From Bryobacterales bacterium (lineage in GTDB: Bacteria; Acidobacteriota; Terriglobia; Bryobacterales; Bryobacteraceae): a DNA stretch of 44,909 nucleotides. Within the stretch, counting starts at the first letter, position 1. The number at the start of each line of letters is the position of its first letter. The stretch spans positions 1 to 44,909 of the forward strand of contig JADZAF010000106.1 in assembly GCA_020852755.1 (NCBI GenBank), written 5' to 3'. The notes under the pieces were generated by a model. The model saw only the letters and a list, made by a program, of their open reading frames with translations, made no database searches and had not been told where the DNA came from. This document shows positions 41,241-44,909 of the stretch, in pieces. A program made the translations under genes and the position numbers.

Positions 41241-44179
41241 GAAGGACCTCGACGGGAGCGCTTCGAAGCTGCTCCTGCACGGCGTACCCGCTGCGTCCTG
41301 GCTGCCGCGACCGTCGCCTCCCGGTCCACGGCAGCGAGCGTGTCGTCGATCCACTGTCGAAGATCAGCATCTCGGTCTCGTGTATCCGGCGCCGCTTGTA
41401 CCTGCACGCGATCCCCCGGAAGTAGGGGATCCAGCGGCTGCGCGATCTGCGAGGCCCGAACGTCCGCCGCCCGCAACAACGCCTCAAGCCATGCGAGTTG
41501 GAAGCTTCCGTAGCGCTCGCGCAGGGCAAGCACACGTTCAACCCAGCTCGGACCGTAGCGGCTCGATAGCCCCAGCCGGGCCGGATCCAAGCGGAGCCTC
41601 GTCTGAGGAATGTGGCACTCCTGGCCTGCTGGGTACGCGAGGCCCAGCGCGGGGATTTCATCACCGTCACGAATCCCTCGAATGGGCAGTCTTCCGTCCC
41701 AGCCAACGTTGCTTTGGTCGCGAGGACTCATGGGCAAGGTGGCGCGAATTTTTCCGTGATGGCACGCTACCAGATAAAGGACGAGATTGACGGCCGTCTC
41801 ATCCAGCCCGACGAACTCGGCAAGAATTCCCTCGCGCTTCATGATTCGATCTGCGTCGTCCGGAAGCTCCCGGCCGACGGTCGCGTCCAGAACGGCCTCG
41901 TACCGGCCTTGAAGGGCCTCGTGATCTGGGCACGCACGCCAGAGAAGCTCAATAAGACCCAGAGCGCTGGCCAGTTCATGCCGGAATCCGGGGCGCTCTC
42001 CCAGTCCGCTGTGATTGTACATGTCGCGAACGCCATGCCATCGCCCCATCGGAGCTTTTGCCAAAGGCGTATCAGGCGGAATCCCGTTTCGGTCTTTGAT
42101 CGCGCCGGCAAAGGCTGGGTGGGCCTTGCCGATGTCATGGAAGATCGCCGCAAGTTTGATTATCTGGATCGTCGTCCCCTTCAGACCGAGAGTACATGCG
42201 ATCCTCTGCGCCGCGGTCGCGACTTCGGCTGCGTGGGTCGGAATCGTCTTGTACTGCCAACTGGCGCCTTCGAGCCCCTCGCTGAGGTCTTCCTGCTCCT
42301 CTGCGCTATCGGCGGCTTCGGCGCCGACTATCTCGCGCACATGTCCGCGCTCAACGGGAACGGCGCCCGACTTCCCCGTGAAACCGGTACGCACGTCGTA
42401 GCCACCGGCTCTTGCGTCAACCAGGATGGTCTGACCCGGGTAGAGGTGGCGATCCTCGACACGCTGCCAATCGCCGTCGATATAGCTCCAGACCCAGGCG
42501 CGCGGCCGACCTTTTTTAGCGGCGAGATCCGACACCTCATCCATTTGTGTCTCCTCCGAGCTCTGTCTGCCCGGGAAGAGCCACTTGCGAGCCTCACCGA
42601 CCGGAACGCGGCAAAGGGCCTCGTGCGTGGGCCGAAGCCGCGGATGGGGCGATTGATGCTCAGGAACGGGCCACCACCAGATCGTCACATCGCGGTCATC
42701 GCCCTGGCGCACAAAGCGCGAAATGTCTATATCCGCTCCCGTGAGGTCTGGCCCTGTGTCGAAGAGGTCGAGCAGCTCTCTATGGCTGAGGACGTGCAGC
42801 GGTTCATAGGGATACAGCCGGGGCAGGATACCTTTCTCCCTCTTCTCTTCCTCGCTTTTCTCGAAACCTTCGAGAGCCGATGGACCCACTGCTCCGTCCA
42901 GTTGCGTGATCGCGTCGGCAGCGGCCTCGATTTCCTCGAGCTCATATGGCAGCGCGATCTCACGATCTCTCTTGGCACGTGTCTGCGCCCGCTCCTCGTC
43001 ATCCTTCGCCTTGATCTTCTGCGCGCTCTCGTCAGAGTAGCGCCGATCAACGATCACGACGTGACCATTCCCACCGTATCGCGCACAACGTCCCCATCTC
43101 TGGACGAGCGAAGCCCATGGCGCAAGTTCAGTCACGAGGACGTCGGCGGAGATGTCTACTCCGGCCTCGATCACCTGGGTTGCAACAATGATTCGGTTCT
43201 GTCCTGTCTTGCAGTGCTTCCGGCTCAGGAAACCCTCGGCCCACTGTCTCCTCTCCGTGCCCCGGAAACGTGAGTGGACAAGCCGGAGGTCAACCCCGGA
43301 AAGCTGGCCCGTCTTCTTAAGCTTCTCGAGTGCCGCGTGGAGTGCCACAGCGCTCTTCACGGTATTGGCAACAGAGACAGTGATGCCGCCCAGGTGGGCA
43401 CGAGCGACAACTTCGGCCCATCGTTCTGCCTTGGGATCCTCTGCCGCAGGGACGCGCTCGAGCCGGATCGACTTCTCCACCGTCCACAGGTCCCCTGTTT
43501 TCTCGGCCGGTTCGAGTTCGGTGACGGGTAGCTGAGCGACATTGTTCAACGCCGGTGCGTAGCGCAACCAGTCGCGCTGCAAGGTCGCGCTCATCCACCA
43601 TGTCCGGCGTGGTCGCGGCAGCCTGCCCTCTCTCTGATCGGTATCGGAAAACCCTTGAAGCTGCGCGCTCGTGGCCAGGCCGACGTCCATGAGCTGGATT
43701 TCGTCCATGACCCAAAGGCAATCGACATTCAGCAGGCCGTACTCCATCGGCCACCGGGCGCGACCAGAGCCGTAACCGCGGTTAAGCGCGCGCGACAGGA
43801 GCATGTCCTGGGTGCCGATCAGGACGGCATCACTTTCCGGCTCCAGGTGCCAATCGGAGGGTGACAAGCCGCCGAGCAGAACGTGGACGCGCGGCTGCAC
43901 ATTGAGCCCTGCGCGGTTGAGCCACTCCCGGACTGCGTTTTCTGTCTGCTCCACAAGCGTTCGCATCGGCAGGCAAAGAACGAGTCGGCGCGGCCAATCG
44001 TTGTTCCGTTGGTATACGCGGTTCCAGAGCCAGGCGATCGTGACTCCCGCAGTTTTGCCGAATCCGGTAGGGATACGGATCAGCCGATCCTGGCAGACGC
44101 TGTCCGCTGCTAAACGCGCCTGCCAACCATGGCGTGTATAGTTGGTCACGCGTTTAAAAAAGTCGTCGAAGCATTCCAT
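41237..44179 (-). CDS. cas3: Type I-G Cas3 helicase-nuclease with C-terminal HD domain
   Basis: Cas3 unwinds and degrades target DNA after Cascade binding. ATG 44179 (GGAGAG 10 nt upstream) gives 980 aa; a GTG at 44230 overlaps the stop of the frame above it (GTGA) and would add 17 residues. Helicase motifs from ATG 44179 are PTGFGKT (37-43, Walker A), MDEIQLMD (DEIQ box, about 159-162), MSAT, ATQVIEAGVDISADV and QRWGRCARYG (about 360-369). The nuclease HD motif, AAIFHDIGKAHPAF, comes after the helicase (about 677-690), with later RHELAS and CHHGKIR histidines. HD-at-the-C-terminus is characteristic of I-G. The stop overlaps the csx17 start. Confidence 0.95.
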   Translation of the reverse strand: MECFDDFFKRVTNYTRHGWQARLAADSVCQDRLIRIPTGFGKTAGVTIAWLWNRVYQRNNDWPRRLVLCLPMRTLVEQTENAVREWLNRAGLNVQPRVHVLLGGLSPSDWHLEPESDAVLIGTQDMLLSRALNRGYGSGRARWPMEYGLLNVDCLWVMDEIQLMDVGLATSAQLQGFSDTDQREGRLPRPRRTWWMSATLQRDWLRYAPALNNVAQLPVTELEPAEKTGDLWTVEKSIRLERVPAAEDPKAERWAEVVARAHLGGITVSVANTVKSAVALHAALEKLKKTGQLSGVDLRLVHSRFRGTERRQWAEGFLSRKHCKTGQNRIIVATQVIEAGVDISADVLVTELAPWASLVQRWGRCARYGGNGHVVIVDRRYSDESAQKIKAKDDEERAQTRAKRDREIALPYELEEIEAAADAITQLDGAVGPSALEGFEKSEEEKREKGILPRLYPYEPLHVLSHRELLDLFDTGPDLTGADIDISRFVRQGDDRDVTIWWWPVPEHQSPHPRLRPTHEALCRVPVGEARKWLFPGRQSSEETQMDEVSDLAAKKGRPRAWVWSYIDGDWQRVEDRHLYPGQTILVDARAGGYDVRTGFTGKSGAVPVERGHVREIVGAEAADSAEEQEDLSEGLEGASWQYKTIPTHAAEVATAAQRIACTLGLKGTTIQIIKLAAIFHDIGKAHPAFAGAIKDRNGIPPDTPLAKAPMGRWHGVRDMYNHSGLGERPGFRHELASALGLIELLWRACPDHEALQGRYEAVLDATVGRELPDDADRIMKREGILAEFVGLDETAVNLVLYLVACHHGKIRATLPMSPRDQSNVGWDGRLPIRGIRDGDEIPALGLAYPAGQECHIPQTRLRLDPARLGLSSRYGPSWVERVLALRERYGSFQLAWLEALLRAADVRASQIAQPLDPLLPGDRVQVQAAPDTRDRDADLRQWIDDTLAAVDREATVAAARTQRVRRAGAASKRSRRGPS

Positions 44180-44226
44180 CACGTCAGTGCTCTCCGGGCG
44201 CCGGCGTCGTTCGACTCCAGTTGGGT

Positions 44227-44559
44227 TCACTGCTGCTCATCCAAGACCGCTACACATCTCTTAGCCTGCAGGTACGCCCTTGCCAGGGGCCCGGTGGAGG
44301 GAATTGAAGGCTCTCACAGCCCGGTAGCTCCTGCAAGTAGGTCCCTTAGGTCCCTATGGTGTCCTACGGAGACCAAGCGGCGTGAGATCGCAGCGGAATG
44401 CTCAGTGTTGATTCCGAGATTAACCAGTTTACAATCTCGAAGCGATTCCTGCAAGTCTATCTGCGGCAGTACTGCGGAAAGCGCCGAGTACAGCAAATAT
44501 CCGTGATCAACGGGAATCTGCGAGCCGAATACAGGAAATCGAAAATCGAGTACCGGCAT
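44227..44559 (-). pseudogene. Cas6-like N-terminal fragment with internal stop, upstream of cas3
   Basis: From ATG 44559 an 81-residue frame begins MPVLDFRFPVFGSQIPVDHG and continues YLLYSALSAVLP. That resembles the N-terminus of Cas6 endoribonucleases of the I-MYXAN/Cmx6 and cyanobacterial type, with their DHGYxLYxAxS signature. Similarity fades after about residue 34. A TGA stops the frame at 44314-44316, yet the same frame stays open afterwards for 28 codons to a TGA that overlaps a GTG start of cas3. A 9-nt tandem duplication (TAGGTCCCT twice, 44338-44355) lies near the internal stop. It is probably a decayed or recombined cas6-like gene at the operon head. The alternative is an unrelated small protein of 81 aa. 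Confidence 0.45.
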
Positions 44560-44680
44560 CAGCGGTCGGCGGCGGCCTAATCATCCGCCGTCTGGTAACT
44601 TGATCTCATTTCAGCCCGCGATTCAACTATCACCCGGTTGACTGAGTCACGTTCGCCTTCGCACCGGATTCTCCCAAAGT

Positions 44681-44909
44681 TCAACGGGCGCCCAGCGCGA
44701 CTGCACGCGCGACGATCCATGCCGCGCCGCCGTAGCCGATGGTCGTCAGCACGAAACTGCAAGTCACCGTGGCGCCGAAGACTGATGCCGGACGCTGTGG
44801 AAGGCCTGGCTTGATGGCAAGAGCCAGGAAGGCCGCGGGATTGATCAGGGAGCCGGCACACATGCCCACGACGATGAGAGCCGGAGGCGTCACCTGAAAG
44901 TGGGTGAAC
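44681..44909 (-). CDS. Small membrane protein, partial at window edge
   Basis: The minus-strand frame is open to the window end; from a GTG at 44893 it would give 70 aa. It shows two hydrophobic segments (ALIVVGMCAGSLINPAAFLALAI and the stretch around TCSFVLTTIGYGGAAWIVARAV) joined by a short Pro/Arg-containing loop, so a two-helix membrane protein, or the end of a larger one, is likely. It is upstream of the cas operon on the same strand, but over 120 nt from the Cas6-like frame. Family is not recognised. The interval 44560-44680 has no gene I can support. Confidence 0.5.
   Translation of the reverse strand, partial: FTHFQVTPPALIVVGMCAGSLINPAAFLALAIKPGLPQRPASVFGATVTCSFVLTTIGYGGAAWIVARAVALGAR

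Noticed and set aside
41240-41354. N-terminal extension of csx17
   Set aside because: It lies entirely within cas3 and the ATGA overlap with a ribosome-binding site at 41240 gives the family-typical N-terminus.
44398-44580. 60-codon plus-strand frame opposite the Cas6-like remnant
   Set aside because: No ribosome-binding site or motif; the minus-strand frame is better explained by homology.
1-44909. tRNA, rRNA and riboswitch genes
   Set aside because: No cloverleaf, rRNA or known riboswitch core was recognised in the intergenic intervals.

Overview
The window looks like a piece of an Acidobacteriota chromosome, probably a Solibacter/Bryobacter-type lineage. This is inferred from high GC, an Oar-like TonB-dependent receptor with an N-terminal carboxypeptidase-regulatory-like domain, several secreted enolase-superfamily proteins, a PcRGLX/YetA-like protein, a DUF4832 protein and an LPXTA-like sorting tail. 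No rRNA, tRNA or intact insertion sequence was seen.

Layout. 1-6.8 kb is housekeeping: a small secreted protein, uvrC, a TPR protein with the CCA-adding enzyme, a 45-aa membrane protein, an FHA/lytic-transglycosylase fusion and alanine racemase. 6.9-12.6 kb is a minus-strand operon of a nucleotide-pyrophosphatase-like lipoprotein, three enolase-superfamily proteins and a glycerophosphodiesterase. 12.6-17.6 kb carries secreted hydrolases (alkaline phosphatase, metallo-beta-lactamase fold, esterase) and a Tat-type sugar-isomerase-fold protein. 17.6-21.1 kb is a polyamine cluster: agmatine deiminase diverging from a deoxyhypusine-synthase-like gene translationally coupled to an ornithine/lysine-type decarboxylase. 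21.1-27.3 kb has a TonB-dependent receptor bracketed by a diverged 100-bp direct repeat, then a PL26-like protein. 27.4-31.2 kb is lutC, a lutB-lutA fusion and an M19 dipeptidase. 31.4-36 kb holds an RsbW/RsbV-like pair, a TPR protein, a lipoprotein and a DUF4832 protein, closed by a strong terminator.

36.2-44.6 kb is a minus-strand type I-G (formerly I-U) CRISPR-Cas effector operon: cas3 with a C-terminal HD domain, csx17 (cas8), csb1 (cas7) and csb2 (cas5-cas6), with starts tightly coupled. No cas4/cas1, cas2 or repeat array is in the window. A short Cas6-like reading frame of a different type sits directly upstream of cas3 and looks broken. By eye this block is less GC-rich than its surroundings, which fits acquisition by transfer.

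The observations most worth a second look are the repeat pair around the receptor gene, the Cas6-like remnant at the head of an adaptation-less I-G operon, and the enolase/phosphodiesterase operon, one of whose members lacks a recognisable metal ligand.
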